Shown piece after piece: positions 1-8,142 of a DNA stretch of 56,818 nt (position 1 is its first letter; each line of letters begins with the position of its first letter). The notes under the pieces were generated by a model, which was not told where the DNA came from, did no database searches, and saw nothing but the letters and a program-made list of their open reading frames with translations. Source of the stretch: Curtobacterium sp. ISL-83 (GTDB lineage: Bacteria; Actinomycetota; Actinomycetes; Actinomycetales; Microbacteriaceae); the NCBI RefSeq assembly GCF_018613895.1, contig NZ_JAGGPH010000014.1, positions 1-56,818 on the forward strand, given 5' to 3'. Made by a program: the position numbers and the translations under genes.

Positions 1-1
1 C

Positions 2-45
2 CGGACGGGAGGCACGGGTCGGCTTGGCACCGCGCCTCCCGTCCG
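2..45. repeat. Intergenic palindrome, GGACGGGAGGC family, copy 1
   Basis: The arms CGGACGGGAGGC (2-13) and GCCTCCCGTCCG (34-45) are exact complements around a 20-base loop. The same arm sequence recurs near 14184, 19612, 35505, 52001 and 56801. It is probably a terminator or a dispersed palindromic repeat. The gene it would follow lies outside the window. Confidence 0.75.
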
Positions 46-241
46 CAGGCGGGCCGCCGCGCCCGGGCGCAGGCGCCGAGCGCGCGCAACACGCCGCAGG
101 CGCGGCGCAGAGAGCGCAGAAACCGTCGCCCGGAAGCGCCGACAGCGACGAAACGTGCGACCTCGGCGGACGGCCTCGGGCGTGTCCGCGCGCCGCCGCC
201 GCCGACGCCCACGCCCGCCGACCCGACCCGACCCGCCCCGC
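46..241. other. Non-coding stretch, nothing recognised
   Basis: This very GC-rich stretch lies between the palindrome at the left edge and the stop codon of the first acetyltransferase gene. The long open frames crossing it have arginine/proline-rich translations typical of chance frames in GC-rich DNA. I see no RNA gene or clear promoter. Confidence 0.5.
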
Positions 242-856
242 CTACGCCCGGAACAACCCCCGCCGGTTCCGCCGCCCGCCCCGGAGCCGCAACCGCATCG
301 TCACCGTCCCGAGCCACCGGTCGTACTTGTAGCCGACGCGTCCCATGCGCCCGATCTCCTCGAACCCGAGCCGCTCGTGCAACCGGATCGACGCCTCGGC
401 CTGCCGGTCGGCGATGACCGCGACGACCTCCCGGACCCCGGCGGCCTGGCACGCGTCGAGCAACGCCTCCATGAGCGCACGCCCCAGCCCCTTCCCGCCG
501 GACGCAGCACCGAGGTAGATCGAGTCCTCGACCACGTGGTTCGACCGGTCCCGCGGGTTCCACGGCTCGACCAGGGCGTACCCGAGGATCTGCCCGCTCG
601 GGTTCTCGGCGACGAGGAACGGCAGCTTCCGCTTCCGGATGTCGTCGAACCGCCGTTTCCAGGCCGCGTACGTGAAGGCCGCCGGGTCGAACGTGACGGA
701 CGAGTTCCGCACGTAGTGCGTGTGGATCTCGCGGATGTGCGGCAGATCGTGCGACTCGGCCGGGCGGATCGTGTACGCGAACCCGGTCTCCGGTGGCGCG
801 GGCGCACGCAGGTGGCGTGGCAGCACGCGCCGTCGCTGGTATTCCTCCTCGAGCAC
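242..856 (-). CDS. GNAT N-acetyltransferase, phosphinothricin/methionine-sulfoximine type
   Basis: This 204-residue protein is a cytoplasmic acetyl-CoA-dependent N-acetyltransferase. The acetyl-CoA loop is GKGLGRA (121-127). It is followed by the family's HERLGF (160-165) and VGYKYDRW (174-181), a pattern seen in Pat/Bar/MnaT enzymes that acetylate phosphinothricin, methionine sulfoximine or related amino acids. The start used is GTG at 856. The first 25 or so residues are not part of the GNAT fold, so a later start is possible. It is the last gene of a minus-strand cluster and begins 69 bases after the ung stop. The real substrate cannot be read from the sequence. Confidence 0.85.
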   Translation of the reverse strand: MLEEEYQRRRVLPRHLRAPAPPETGFAYTIRPAESHDLPHIREIHTHYVRNSSVTFDPAAFTYAAWKRRFDDIRKRKLPFLVAENPSGQILGYALVEPWNPRDRSNHVVEDSIYLGAASGGKGLGRALMEALLDACQAAGVREVVAVIADRQAEASIRLHERLGFEEIGRMGRVGYKYDRWLGTVTMRLRLRGGRRNRRGLFRA

Positions 857-925
857 GGGTCCGAGCCTAGAGGTCGGGCCCCCGCCTCGCGCGCGACCGG
901 CGGGCGCGCGCCCGACGGACCGTCG

Positions 926-1627
926 TCACGGCCTGGAGGCTCGACTCGCCTCCGCGGGCAGGTTCCAGTCGACGGGCTCCGCACCCTGGGCGACGAGCAG
1001 CTCGTTGACCTGCGAGAACGGACGGCTGCCGAAGAACCCGCGGGAGGCGCTCAACGGACTCGGGTGCGCGGACGCGACGACGGGGGTGTCCCCGAGGAGC
1101 GGCCGGACGGACGCGGCCTGCGCGCCCCACAGCACCGCGACGAGCGGCGTGCCCCGAGCGACGAGCGCCCGGACGGCCTGGTCGGTGACGGCTTCCCACC
1201 CCTTGCCGCGGTGGCTGCCGGCCGCGCCCGCCTCGACGGTGAGCACCCGGTTGAGCAGCAGGACGCCGCGGTCGGACCACGTCCGGAGGTCACCGTGCAC
1301 CGGTGGCGTGATCCCGAGGTCCGAGGCGAGCTCCCGGTAGATGTTCGCCAGGCTGCGGGGCACGGGCCGGACCTCCGGGTCGACGGCGAACGACAGCCCG
1401 ATCGGGTGGCCGGGCGTCGGGTACGGGTCCTGGCCGATCACCAGGACGCGCACGGCCTCGAACGGCTGGGTGAACGCGCGGAGGACCACGTCACCGGCGG
1501 GCAGGTAGTGGCGACCGGCGGCGACCTCGTCGCGGAGCCAGGCGCCCATCCGGTGGACCTCGGACTCGACGGGCGCGAGGGCGCTGGCCCAACCCGGGTC
1601 GACGAGGTCGGCGAGGGGCTTCGGCAC
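926..1627 (-). CDS. ung: Uracil-DNA glycosylase, family 1
   Basis: This enzyme removes uracil from DNA as the first step of base excision repair. The 233-residue protein carries the water-activating motif GQDPYP (65-70) with catalytic Asp67. It also has the uracil-binding segment LLLNRVLT (about 123-130) and the DNA-intercalation motif [17 protein letters not shown] (188-204). Proline replaces the usual histidine after PY, which is normal in actinobacterial Ung. The GTG start at 1627 lies 5 bases after the stop of the peptidase gene, so translation is probably coupled. Length and motifs match the family throughout. Confidence 0.96.
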   Translation of the reverse strand: MPKPLADLVDPGWASALAPVESEVHRMGAWLRDEVAAGRHYLPAGDVVLRAFTQPFEAVRVLVIGQDPYPTPGHPIGLSFAVDPEVRPVPRSLANIYRELASDLGITPPVHGDLRTWSDRGVLLLNRVLTVEAGAAGSHRGKGWEAVTDQAVRALVARGTPLVAVLWGAQAASVRPLLGDTPVVASAHPSPLSASRGFFGSRPFSQVNELLVAQGAEPVDWNLPAEASRASRP

Positions 1628-1632
1628 GGTGG

Positions 1633-2352
1633 CTAGGCGCCCATCGTCGCGACGGACACGGAGTCCTCGCCGGCGACGACGCGCCAGACGCTGCCGGTTC
1701 CCCGGACCTCGAGCGGCCCGTCGCCGACGACGAGGGTCGTGTCCTCGTCGATGGCCAGGCCCGCGGCGACGAACTCCGCCTCGGCGCTGGCGATGAGCCG
1801 CGCGAGGGTCCCGGCCTGCACGGCGTGGACGTCGATCGTCAGGTCGACCAGGCCGAGTCCCTCGCGGAGCTCGACCTCGTCGAGGCCCTCGGAGGCGTCC
1901 TCCGGGCAGACCTCGACCCGGCCGATCAGCCAGCCGCCGACCAGGGCCCGGTCGGCCGCGATCATCGCGCCGGCCGAGTAGCCGAGGTACGGCAGCCCGT
2001 CGGCGACGAGCAGGCGGATCTGGTCGACCAGGGGTGCGACGGCATCGAGGTAGTGCGGCGTGACCCCGCCACCGACCACGAGGGCGTCGACGTCGCTCAG
2101 GACGGTCGTGGCGAACGGGTCGCCCGGCGTCGTCTCGGTGACCAGGACCTCGGCCGCGCGGGCACCGCCCAGGACCTCGGCGATGTCAGCCGTCGACCCG
2201 GGGCTCGCGCCGTCGGCACCGGCGACGGACAGGAGGCCGATGCGCGGGACGGCGCGACCGACAGCGGCCGCGCGGGCGGTCGCCTCGGCCAGGAACGGCG
2301 CGGCGGCGTCCGAGGCGACGAACGCTCCGCCGCCGACCAGGTGGATGCTCAC
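1633..2352 (-). CDS. Peptidase S51-like (cyanophycinase/dipeptidase E fold) protein
   Basis: This 239-residue cytoplasmic protein resembles peptidase family S51. A glycine-rich strand-turn VVGGG lies at 92-96 and the nucleophile-elbow motif GYSAGAM at 124-130, with Ser126 the likely nucleophile. Family members cleave Asp-X dipeptides or cyanophycin; the substrate here is unknown. The GTG start at 2352 overlaps the stop of the upstream phosphoribosyltransferase gene by four bases. An in-frame open stretch continues upstream, but it runs antisense to nothing conserved and reads as arginine-rich noise. I therefore reject a longer protein. Confidence 0.85.
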   Translation of the reverse strand: MSIHLVGGGAFVASDAAAPFLAEATARAAAVGRAVPRIGLLSVAGADGASPGSTADIAEVLGGARAAEVLVTETTPGDPFATTVLSDVDALVVGGGVTPHYLDAVAPLVDQIRLLVADGLPYLGYSAGAMIAADRALVGGWLIGRVEVCPEDASEGLDEVELREGLGLVDLTIDVHAVQAGTLARLIASAEAEFVAAGLAIDEDTTLVVGDGPLEVRGTGSVWRVVAGEDSVSVATMGA

Positions 2353-2882
2353 GACTCGGCCGTCACCGGGGCGAGGGCGCTCCAGGGGAACGTGATCCAG
2401 CCGTCGACCCGGCGCCAGACGTGGTCCGGTTCGAGCACGGTGCCGGGCTTGGAGTACAGGCAGGCACTCCGCACGTCGGCGCCGGCGTTCTGCACGATGT
2501 CGACGACCAGGCGCAGGGTGCGACCGCTGTCCGAGACGTCGTCGACGACCAGCACCCGCTTGCCGGCGAGGCTCGGCGCGTCGAGCGCCGGCGACAGGAT
2601 GACCGGTTCCTCGAGGCGCTGTTCGACGTCGGTGTAGAACGCGACGTTGATCGAGCCGCACTCCTTCGTCCCGAGCGCGTAGGCCACGGCACCGGCGATG
2701 ATGAGCCCTCCGCGGGCGACGGCCACGACGACCTCGGGTTCGAAGCCGGAGGACAGCACGTCCTTCGCCAGCAGGCGAGCGGCATCGCCGAACTCGAGCC
2801 AGCCGAGCACCTCGGGTCCGCTCGTCACGGTCACGGTCGACGGAGCCTGCGACGCGGGCTCGGGTTCGCTGCTGATCGGCAT
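2349..2882 (-). CDS. Purine-type phosphoribosyltransferase domain protein
   Basis: This 177-residue type I phosphoribosyltransferase has the PRPP-binding motif VLVVDDVSDSGRT (110-122), preceded by the strand VVVAVARGGL (51-60). Proteins of this type use PRPP and a free base such as xanthine, hypoxanthine or guanine for purine salvage, but the base specificity cannot be assigned. The ATG at 2882 is preceded by TACCGT (2894-2889 on the minus strand) with a six-base gap, which suggests a leaderless mRNA. It is the first gene of the cluster leading to the S51 protein, ung and the GNAT. The N-terminal 20 residues are Ser/Pro-rich and probably disordered. Confidence 0.88.
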   Translation of the reverse strand: MPISSEPEPASQAPSTVTVTSGPEVLGWLEFGDAARLLAKDVLSSGFEPEVVVAVARGGLIIAGAVAYALGTKECGSINVAFYTDVEQRLEEPVILSPALDAPSLAGKRVLVVDDVSDSGRTLRLVVDIVQNAGADVRSACLYSKPGTVLEPDHVWRRVDGWITFPWSALAPVTAES

Positions 2883-2977
2883 CCGCCCACGGTACCGGCA
2901 GGGGCACCGCCGCCGCGACCCGTCCCGACGGCCCGGGCGCGTGGACCCACGCGTCGAGCGGCCCGAGACTCGCGCCG

Positions 2978-3769
2978 CTACACCCGCGGCGTGAGGGGCC
3001 CGCGCGCGAGCTTGTGCTGCGCCGACTGCGCGACCGGCCGGATCGTGATGAGGTCGAGGTTCACGTGCCCGGGCAACTCGACCGCGTGCACGATCGCCTC
3101 GGCGACGTCCTCGGCGACGAGTGGTTCCGGCACGTTGTCGTACACCGCAGCGGCCTTCTCCGCGTCACCCCGGAACCGGGTCAGCGCGAACTCGTCGGTC
3201 TTCACGAGCCCCGGCGCGATCTCGACCACCCGGATCGGCTCGCCGTTCAGCTCGAGCCGGAGCGCGCCGACCAGGGCGTGCTCGGCGGCCTTCGCGGCGT
3301 TGTAGCCCCCGCCGTTCTCGTAGGACACGAACCCGGCGGTACTCGTCACCGTGACGATGTCCGCGTTCCCGGCCACCGCCGCACGCTGACGGAGGTGCGG
3401 GAGGAGCGCCGCGATGACCCGCTTCGTGCCGATCACGTTGACCTCGAACATGGTGCGCCAGTCCTCGACGTCGGACTCCTCGACGGTCGCCGACCCCAGG
3501 GCACCACCCGCGTTGTTCACCAGTACGTCCGCACCGCCGAGCGCCGCGACCCGTGCCGCGAGCGCCTGGACGTCATCGGCGTCGGTGATGTCCGCGACGA
3601 GCGTGTCCGTGCCGGTCTCCTCGGCGAGCGCCGCGAGCCGGTCGGCTCGCCGGGCGACGGCGAGCACCTCCCAGCCGTGTTCGCGGAACCGGCGGACGGT
3701 GGCCGCGCCGATCCCGGAGCTCGCGCCGGTGACGACTGCGCGTCGGACCTCGGTGTCGGTGGATGCCAT
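2978..3769 (-). CDS. SDR family NAD(P)-dependent oxidoreductase
   Basis: This 263-residue classical short-chain dehydrogenase has the Rossmann motif TGASSGIG (14-21) and the structural NNAG (85-88). The catalytic residues Ser143, Tyr156 and Lys160 fall in TSTAG and YNAAK. It resembles the YdfG/3-hydroxy-acid or serine dehydrogenase branch, but no substrate can be named. The ATG at 3769 has a GGGAAGG ribosome-binding site nine bases upstream. A likely -10 (TACGGT, 3810-3805 on the minus strand) would give a leader of about 28 bases. It is transcribed away from metY across a 344-base spacer. Confidence 0.93.
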   Translation of the reverse strand: MASTDTEVRRAVVTGASSGIGAATVRRFREHGWEVLAVARRADRLAALAEETGTDTLVADITDADDVQALAARVAALGGADVLVNNAGGALGSATVEESDVEDWRTMFEVNVIGTKRVIAALLPHLRQRAAVAGNADIVTVTSTAGFVSYENGGGYNAAKAAEHALVGALRLELNGEPIRVVEIAPGLVKTDEFALTRFRGDAEKAAAVYDNVPEPLVAEDVAEAIVHAVELPGHVNLDLITIRPVAQSAQHKLARGPLTPRV

Positions 3770-4113
3770 GCGTGGTGCCTTCCCGTGGTGGACAGCGTCG
3801 GTCCACCGTACCGATCGCGCCCCGGTGCTCCGCACCGTCGCCGTCCGCTGGTGCGCGGTCCGCAGGTCGGTGCGAGGGTGTTCCTCCGCACGGAGCCGCC
3901 GACCTCGCACCAGGACGGGCGGCCTGGAGGCGCGGGACCGGTCCGCCCCGTCCGTTACGTCACGAGACGCGGACCCTGGTGCCCACCGGGCCACGTGCGT
4001 AGCGTGACCGACGTCGCAGCGCCGCACCGTTCCTCCCGACCGGCACCGCTCGGTACCGAGGGCCCACCGGCCGGCGCGCGACCCGACGACACCGCACCCG
4101 ACAGGAGCACTCG
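3770..4113. other. Divergent spacer between the SDR gene and metY
   Basis: This 344-base spacer holds three visible signals. TACGGT at 3805-3810 (minus strand) is a likely -10 for the SDR gene. An imperfect hairpin has arms at 3913-3922 and 3943-3953 (GGACGGG-type) and encloses CTGGAGGCGCGG. The motif GTTACGTCACG at 3954-3964 is repeated upstream of metX. TAGCGT at 4000-4005 is a candidate metY -10. No S-adenosylmethionine riboswitch consensus is evident to me by eye. Confidence 0.55.
3954..3964 (+). promoter_or_regulatory. Candidate regulatory motif upstream of metY (GTTACGTCACG)
   Basis: The 11-mer GTTACGTCACG lies 150 bases before the metY start and about 35 bases before a TAGCGT -10-like box. 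Its exact reverse complement lies 43 bases before metX at 5587-5597. Sharing by two methionine-biosynthesis genes suggests a common regulator. This is inference from position only. Confidence 0.45.
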
Positions 4114-5445
4114 ATGAGCACGAACGACGCAGCCGCCTGGCGGTTCGAGACCACGCAGGTCCACGCCGGAGCCGCACCCGACCCGACCACGGGTGCCCGG
4201 GCGACCCCGATCTACAAGACGACCTCGTACGTGTTCGAGAACTCGGACCACGCCCGTGACCTCTTCGCCCTCGCGAAGCCGGGCAACATCTACTCCCGCA
4301 TCATGAACCCGACGAACGACGTCGTCGAGCAGCGCATCGCCGCGCTCGAGGGCGGCACCGGGGCACTCCTGGTGTCCTCCGGTCAGGCCGCCGAGACGTA
4401 CGCCGTGCTGAACATCGCCGGCGCCGGGGACCACATCGTCTCGTCGTCGTCGATCTACGGCGGCACCTACAACCTGTTCAAGTACACGCTCGCGAAGCTC
4501 GGCATCGAGACCACCTTCGTGGAGGACCAGGACGACCCCGAGGAGTGGCGTCGCGCGGTCCGTCCGAACACGAAGCTGTTCTTCGCCGAGACGATCGGCA
4601 ACCCGCGCATCAACGTGCTCGACATCGAGCGGGTGTCGGGCATCGCACACGAGGCCGGCGTGCCGCTCATCGTCGACAACACGATCGCCACGCCGTACCT
4701 GATCCGCCCGTTCGAGCACGGCGCGGACATCGTGGTGCACTCGGCGACGAAGTTCCTCGGCGGCCACGGCACCGTCATCGGCGGCATCATCGTCGACGGT
4801 GGGTCGTTCGTCTGGTCGGACCACGCCGAGAAGTTCCCGGAGTTCAGCACGCCGGACCCGTCGTACCACGGTGCGGTGTTCTCCGACGCGGTCGGTGACT
4901 CGCTGGCGTACATCATCAAGGCCCGCGTGCAGCTGCTCCGCGACCTCGGGGCGTCGAACTCCGCCGACACCGCGTTCGCGCTCCTGCAGGGCATCGAGAC
5001 ACTGAGCCTCCGCATCGAGCGGCACGTGTCGAACGCGCAGGAGATCGCCGAGTGGCTCGACCAGCACCCGGACGTCGCGTCGGTGTCCTACGCCGGGCTC
5101 CCGACCTCGCCCTGGTACGCCGCGGCGAACAAGTACGCGCCGAGGGGCGTCGGGGCGGTGCTGTCGTTCGAGCTGAAGGGTGGCGTGCCCGCGGGCAAGG
5201 CGTTCGTCGACAACCTGCAGCTGTTCTCGCACCTGGCGAACATCGGTGACGTGCGCTCCCTCGTGATCCACCCGGCGTCGACCACGCACTCGCAGCTCAC
5301 GCCCGAGCAGCAGCTCACCACCGGGGTCACGCCGGGCCTGGTGCGCCTGTCGGTCGGCATCGAGAACATCGCCGACCTCAAGGCGGACCTCGAGGCCGGG
5401 CTCGCGGCGGCCCGCGCCGTCTCGCAGGAGGGCCAGCGCGCCTAG
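4114..5445 (+). CDS. metY: O-acetylhomoserine sulfhydrylase (O-acetyl-L-homoserine aminocarboxypropyltransferase)
   Basis: This cytoplasmic PLP enzyme makes homocysteine from O-acetylhomoserine and sulfide, the direct sulfhydrylation step of methionine synthesis. The 443-residue protein has the family layout, with YSRIMNPT near residue 60 and SSGQAA near residue 89. The Schiff-base lysine is Lys213 in [12 protein letters not shown]. The C-terminal segment [18 protein letters not shown] is typical of MetY. The ATG at 4114 has AGGAG six bases upstream. It is followed by a strong terminator hairpin and then metX, which makes its substrate. A paralogue lies at 38731. Confidence 0.96.
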   Translation: MSTNDAAAWRFETTQVHAGAAPDPTTGARATPIYKTTSYVFENSDHARDLFALAKPGNIYSRIMNPTNDVVEQRIAALEGGTGALLVSSGQAAETYAVLNIAGAGDHIVSSSSIYGGTYNLFKYTLAKLGIETTFVEDQDDPEEWRRAVRPNTKLFFAETIGNPRINVLDIERVSGIAHEAGVPLIVDNTIATPYLIRPFEHGADIVVHSATKFLGGHGTVIGGIIVDGGSFVWSDHAEKFPEFSTPDPSYHGAVFSDAVGDSLAYIIKARVQLLRDLGASNSADTAFALLQGIETLSLRIERHVSNAQEIAEWLDQHPDVASVSYAGLPTSPWYAAANKYAPRGVGAVLSFELKGGVPAGKAFVDNLQLFSHLANIGDVRSLVIHPASTTHSQLTPEQQLTTGVTPGLVRLSVGIENIADLKADLEAGLAAARAVSQEGQRA

Positions 5446-5485
5446 CGGCCGCGCGCCTCCCTCCCCTCCCCCGGAACCAGATTCC

Positions 5486-5521
5486 GGACACAGCACCGCG
5501 GAAGCCCGCGGTGCTGTGTCC
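5486..5521 (+). terminator. Hairpin terminator after metY
   Basis: A perfect 15-bp stem (5486-5500 with 5507-5521) closes a six-base loop 40 bases after the metY stop. There is no clear U-run, as is common in actinobacterial terminators. It separates metY from metX. Confidence 0.75.
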
Positions 5522-5586
5522 GTCCCGCGGTTCCCGACGCGGCCGCGACCCGCCCGACCCGCCCGCGCCCCGCCCGACCCGCCGGA

Positions 5587-5597
5587 CGTGACGTAAC
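5587..5597 (-). promoter_or_regulatory. Candidate regulatory motif upstream of metX (copy of the metY motif, inverted)
   Basis: This is CGTGACGTAAC on the plus strand, the exact reverse complement of the 11-mer at 3954-3964. It ends 43 bases before the metX start, close enough to overlap a promoter. A shared transcription factor for the two methionine genes is plausible but unproven. Confidence 0.45.
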
Positions 5598-5639
5598 ACG
5601 ACTGCGGTGACCCGCGCCTCCCGGGAGAATGATCGGACC

Positions 5640-6848
5640 ATGGACTGGCAGACGATCCCCGAGGACTCCGTGCCGTCCACCCTGGTGCCCGGTGCCGAGC
5701 TCCGCACCGTGGGCAAGCCCCCGGTGACGGGCGCCTGGCGCCCCGGGGACGACCCCGGTGCACGGCGCTTCGCCGCACTCGGCGAGCAGTGGGTCCGCGG
5801 CGGTCGCCTGCCAGCGGTCCGTGTGGCGTACGAGACGTGGGGCACGCTCAACGACGCCGCCGACAACGCGGTCCTCGTCTTCCACGCGATGACCGGGGAC
5901 TCGCACGTCGCCGGCGCTCCCGGGCCGGGCCACCGCACCGCGGGCTGGTGGGGTGACGTCGTCGGGCCGGGCCTCGCGATCGACACCGACCGCTGGTTCG
6001 TCATCGCGCCGAACATGCTCGGCGGGTGCCAGGGCACGACCGGCCCCTCCTCCGTGTCGCCCGACGGCCTCGAGTGGGGCTCGCGGTTCCCGTTCGTCAC
6101 CGTGCGCGACCAGGTCGCCGTGCAGGTGCAGCTCGCGGACCAGCTCGGGATCGACCGCTTCGCCGCGATCGTCGGCGGGTCGATGGGCGGTATGCACGCC
6201 CTCGAGTTCGCGATCGCGCAGCCCGAGCGGGTGGCGCGGCTCGCCGTCCTCGCGTCGACGGCGCAGACCACCGCCGACCAGATCGCCGCGAACTCACTGC
6301 AGCGCGCCGCGATCCAGATGGACCCGGGCTTCGCGGGTGGTGACTACTTCGAGGCGGACCCGGGTGAGGGGCCGCACCGCGGGCTCGCGCTGGCCCGACG
6401 GATGGCGCTCATGACCTACCGCGCCCCGGACGAGCTGAACGGCCGGTTCGACCGGTCCTGGCAGAGCGACGTGTCCCCGCTCGGCGACGACGGGCGGTTC
6501 TCGGTGGAGAGCTACCTCGACTTCCACGGCAACAAGTTCACCCGGCGGTTCGACGCGTCCTCGTACGTCGCGCTCACCCACGCGATGGACTCGCACGACG
6601 TCGGGGCGGCCCGCGGTGGAGTGGCGGCCGCGCTCGGACGGGTCACGGCGCGGACGCTCGTCGTCGGCATCTCGAGCGACCGCCTGTTCCCGGTCGAGGA
6701 CCAACACCGGATCGCGGCCGGGATCCCGGACACGCTCGACGGTGACCACGCGGCCGTGATCCCGAGCGAGTTCGGGCACGACGGGTTCCTCATCGAGCAC
6801 GCCGCAGTTGGCGGACATCTCGGGCGGCTGCTCTCCGGGCGGGTGTAG
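5640..6848 (+). CDS. metX: Homoserine O-acetyltransferase
   Basis: MetX transfers acetyl from acetyl-CoA to homoserine and supplies the O-acetylhomoserine used by MetY next door. The 402-residue alpha/beta-hydrolase has the nucleophile elbow GGSMGG with Ser181. It also has the conserved NMLGGCQGTTGPSS loop, a catalytic Asp in SSDRLFP and a catalytic His in FGHDGFL near the C-terminus. I chose the ATG at 5640, preceded by GGGAG. An in-frame GTG at 5607 would add 11 poorly conserved-looking residues. The acetyl rather than succinyl assignment follows the MetX family pattern. Confidence 0.95.
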   Translation: MDWQTIPEDSVPSTLVPGAELRTVGKPPVTGAWRPGDDPGARRFAALGEQWVRGGRLPAVRVAYETWGTLNDAADNAVLVFHAMTGDSHVAGAPGPGHRTAGWWGDVVGPGLAIDTDRWFVIAPNMLGGCQGTTGPSSVSPDGLEWGSRFPFVTVRDQVAVQVQLADQLGIDRFAAIVGGSMGGMHALEFAIAQPERVARLAVLASTAQTTADQIAANSLQRAAIQMDPGFAGGDYFEADPGEGPHRGLALARRMALMTYRAPDELNGRFDRSWQSDVSPLGDDGRFSVESYLDFHGNKFTRRFDASSYVALTHAMDSHDVGAARGGVAAALGRVTARTLVVGISSDRLFPVEDQHRIAAGIPDTLDGDHAAVIPSEFGHDGFLIEHAAVGGHLGRLLSGRV

Positions 6849-6984
6849 TAACGATCCCGCACCCATCCGAACCGGGCGGGCGCGCCGAACACCCCCCAAC
6901 GGGTGTCGCGCATGGAATGATGACGGAGAGCGTCGATGACCGACACTCGCCTTTCCGGCACGACCACGTGACAACAGGACTCCG

Positions 6985-8142
6985 ATGGAACTCATCGCAC
7001 AGGAACGCGACCGCTTGCTCCGGTCGACGACCCGTGTCATCGGGATCGTCTGCGCGCTGATCTCCGTCATCGGGATCGTCAGTTCCCCCGCCGTCCCCGT
7101 GCTGCCGCTCGTCGGCGCTCTGGTGTGCATCGCGGTGATGATCGGCGGCTTCGTCGTCTTCGGCACGAACGGCGCGGTGTGGTGCACCGCCCTCGTGCTC
7201 GCCGCCGGGCTCGGCGCGCTCGCGCTCCTGTTCCTCGGCGTCGACCCCGCGTCCCGCCACGTGATCGCGAGCGCCGTCGTCCCGCTCGCCGGGGGCAGCG
7301 TGGCCGCGCCGCTCATGGCCCAACGCGGCAAGCCGTTCGGCCTGGCCCTCACGATCGTCGCCGGGCTGCTGACGCTCGTCGCGGTGACGTGGGCGTCCGG
7401 CAGTCCGGTCTCCACGTCGACGAGCGGCGTCGCGCTCAGCTGGGTGCTCATCGCCGTCGTGGCGTTCTGGATCTCGCGGAGCATCCCGCGCGTGGCCCGC
7501 CGGATCTACAGCATCGGCACCGCACACCGTGCAGAGCGGCAGGCGAGCGAGACCGAGGCCCAGCGGCGGCAGGGTGCGCGGCTGCTGCACGACACCGTGC
7601 TGGCGACCCTGACGCTCCTCGCGCACTCGGGCGTCGGCGTGTCCGAGCAGGCGATGCGTGAGCAGGCAGCCGAGGACGCCCGGCTCCTCCGTCACCTCCG
7701 CCTCGGCGCCACGCCCCAGCCGTCCCAGTCCGGCGACTACTCGCTCACCCGCGAGGAAGAGTCGCCCCTCGGGCAGACCCTCGAGTCCGTGAAGCAACGG
7801 TTCGGCCGGATGGGCCTCGAGGTCAGCTGGCACGGCACCGGGCAGGTGCTGCTGCCCTCGCACGTGCTCGACGCCTTCCTGCTCGCGCTCGGTGAATGCC
7901 TCGAGAACGTCCGCCGGCACGCGGGCGTCGGCGAGGCGCACGTCACGATCGTGCACGACAACGAGATGGTCCGGGCCATGGTCACGGACTCCGGGGTCGG
8001 CTTCCAGCTCGACGCGATCAGCGCCGAGCGACTCGGCTTCAAGGAGAGCGTCGTGAACCGCCTCCGCGAGGTCGGCGGCGACGCCAAGCTGTTCTCCGCG
8101 CCGGGATCCGGCACCACCGTCGTGTTGGAGGCACCGCGATGA
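6985..8142 (+). CDS. Membrane sensor histidine kinase
   Basis: This 385-residue protein has five or six hydrophobic segments between residues 17 and 165, followed by a cytoplasmic kinase core. The likely phosphoacceptor is His202 in LLHDTVLATL. The ATPase domain shows an N-box-like LGECLENVRRH (302-312, Asn308), DSGVGF (335-340) and GSGTTV (374-379). The H-D-T dimerisation box resembles the NarL-partner kinases (HisKA_3-like). Its stop overlaps the start of the next gene (ATGA), and a NarL-type regulator follows. The three genes probably form one signalling operon. The signal sensed is unknown. Confidence 0.85.
   Translation: MELIAQERDRLLRSTTRVIGIVCALISVIGIVSSPAVPVLPLVGALVCIAVMIGGFVVFGTNGAVWCTALVLAAGLGALALLFLGVDPASRHVIASAVVPLAGGSVAAPLMAQRGKPFGLALTIVAGLLTLVAVTWASGSPVSTSTSGVALSWVLIAVVAFWISRSIPRVARRIYSIGTAHRAERQASETEAQRRQGARLLHDTVLATLTLLAHSGVGVSEQAMREQAAEDARLLRHLRLGATPQPSQSGDYSLTREEESPLGQTLESVKQRFGRMGLEVSWHGTGQVLLPSHVLDAFLLALGECLENVRRHAGVGEAHVTIVHDNEMVRAMVTDSGVGFQLDAISAERLGFKESVVNRLREVGGDAKLFSAPGSGTTVVLEAPR

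Noticed and set aside
155..1636. Long plus-strand frames opposite ung and the first GNAT gene
   Set aside because: They are Arg/Pro-rich antisense shadows of strongly conserved minus-strand genes, and no motif is present.
2353..2907. N-terminal extension of the S51 protein to more than 400 residues
   Set aside because: The extra part overlaps the phosphoribosyltransferase gene in another frame and is Arg-rich noise. The GTGA overlap at 2349-2352 gives a natural start.
3965..4113. SAM-type riboswitch upstream of metY
   Set aside because: The conserved core segments expected of SAM-II or SAM-IV were not found by eye. A covariance-model search would settle it.
4004..4117. 37-codon leader frame ending in the metY ATGA
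   Set aside because: Its GTG overlaps the best -10 box, so it would not be in the mRNA. The translation looks like generic GC-rich frame noise, and metY has its own good ribosome-binding site.
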